Below are positions 4,822 to 5,507 of a stretch of 5,507 nucleotides of DNA, one piece after another (within the stretch, counting starts at the first letter, position 1; the number at the start of each line of letters is the position of its first letter). The notes under the pieces were generated by a model that ran no database searches, was not told the DNA's origin, and saw nothing but the letters and a program-made list of their open reading frames with translations. A program made the translations under genes and the position numbers. The stretch is from Planctomycetota bacterium (GTDB taxonomy: Bacteria > Planctomycetota > UBA1135 > UBA2386): positions 1-5,507 of the forward strand of contig JAEUHU010000551.1 in the NCBI GenBank assembly GCA_016793305.1. The letters are read 5' to 3'.

Positions 4822-5507
4822 TCACTCCAGGTCGAGACCGCGTTCCTCTTCCTCGGTGATGCCCTCGCCGAACGAGCTGCCCAGGTAGACCGCGCGCACC
4901 TGTTCGTTGGCGACGATCTGCTGGGCGTCGCCCTCGGCGATCACCTTGCCCTCGTTGATGATGTAGGCGCGGTGGGTGATGCGCAGCGTGGCGATCACGT
5001 TGTGCTCGGTGATCAGGATCGAGATGCCCGAACGCGCCAGCGCCGCCAGGATGTGCTGGATCTCCTCGATGGTGATCGGATCGACGCCGGCGAACGGTTC
5101 GTCCAGCAGCAGCAGCTTCGGGTCGGTCGCCAGCGCCCGGGCGATCTCGAGTCGGCGCTTCTCGCCGCCCGACATGCGCTCGGCGATCGAGTCGGCGACG
5201 TGCATCAGCTGCAGGTCGTGCATCAGTTCGCGGGCGCGCTCCTCGCGGTCCTTCTTGCGCAGGCCGCGCGCCTCGAGCACGCAGCGGATGTTGTCGATCG
5301 CCGACATCTTCTTGAACACCGACTCCTGCTGCGCGAGGTAGCCGAGGCCGCGGCGGGCACGTTCGAACATCGGCAGCCGGGTGACGATCTGGTCGTCGAT
5401 CTCCACCGAGCCGGCGTCGGGAGCCACCATGCCGACGACCATCCGGAACGTGGTGGTCTTGCCCGCGCCGTTCGGGCCGAGCAGGCCGACGATCTCGCCG
5501 CGCTGCA
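4822..5507 (-). CDS. lptB: LptB, ATPase of the lipopolysaccharide export ABC transporter (5'-truncated by window edge)
   Basis: 227 complete codons are visible. The reading frame runs off the right edge, and about 26-30 N-terminal residues are missing judging from E. coli LptB (241 aa). LptB is the cytoplasmic ATPase of LptB2FG, which extracts LPS from the inner membrane and drives it across the periplasm through LptC, LptA and LptDE. In order from the edge there are GEIVGLLGPNGAGKTTT (Walker A), GLGYLAQQESVFKKM (Q-loop), MSGGEKRRLEIARALA (signature), LLLLDEPFAGVDP (Walker B and D-loop, the AGVDP wording typical of LptB), and SILITEHNV (H-loop; Glu-His-Asn where E. coli has Asp-His-Asn). The closing RAVYLGSSF matches the family's RVYLGEDF. 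The tail GEGITEEEERGLDLE is about ten residues longer than in E. coli and acidic. All catalytic residues in view are intact. An M at 5442 is internal, not the start. Confidence 0.95.
   Translation of the reverse strand, partial: QRGEIVGLLGPNGAGKTTTFRMVVGMVAPDAGSVEIDDQIVTRLPMFERARRGLGYLAQQESVFKKMSAIDNIRCVLEARGLRKKDREERARELMHDLQLMHVADSIAERMSGGEKRRLEIARALATDPKLLLLDEPFAGVDPITIEEIQHILAALARSGISILITEHNVIATLRITHRAYIINEGKVIAEGDAQQIVANEQVRAVYLGSSFGEGITEEEERGLDLE

Noticed and set aside
3561..4859. A 432-codon plus-strand open frame opposite the secreted protein
   Set aside because: The product is Arg/Gly-rich with no domain. The minus-strand gene has a signal peptide and an RBS, and this frame would also run through the flagellin terminator.

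Overview
This is a GC-rich window (roughly two-thirds G+C by eye) from a Gram-negative-type, flagellated bacterium. The outer-membrane LPS exporter ATPase LptB implies a diderm envelope. A short flagellin beginning MGLRVNTN, a small secreted protein of the low-complexity beta-rich kind common in Planctomycetota, and PilT-like ATPases together suggest a planctomycete. That assignment is an inference of moderate strength; a myxobacterial-type or other diderm lineage is not excluded. No mobile element, CRISPR array, tRNA or rRNA was seen.

Layout. The left 3.5 kb reads rightward. Two tandem genes, 4 bp apart (67-1359 and 1364-2434), encode PilT-family (type IV pilus retraction) ATPase homologues. 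The first carries an N-terminal MshEN-type domain in which both 24-residue c-di-GMP-binding motifs look intact, while its ATPase core has lost the Walker A lysine and serine, the catalytic glutamate and the His box. The second keeps the Walker A motif and the Walker B glutamate but lacks the His box and part of the Asp box. A 275-bp leader follows. It contains a nested inverted repeat, a sigma-28-like promoter candidate with a 13-bp palindrome in its spacer, and a strong ribosome-binding site. The leader precedes a complete short flagellin gene (2710-3540), which ends in two consecutive hairpins; the second is a textbook intrinsic terminator.

The right 1.8 kb reads leftward and converges on the flagellin: a 5'-truncated lptB (4822-5507) followed 88 bp later by a signal-peptide-bearing secreted protein of unknown function (3729-4733).

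How the genes may work together. The most interesting unit is the ATPase pair. A c-di-GMP sensor domain fused to an apparently dead PilT-like ATPase, coupled to a partly degenerate PilT-like partner, looks like a regulatory or heteromeric motor module rather than an ordinary PilT. Its position directly upstream of flagellin hints at co-location of surface and swimming motility functions, but the flagellin appears to have its own promoter, so a functional link is not shown. LptB and the secreted protein belong to envelope biology and have no evident link to motility.
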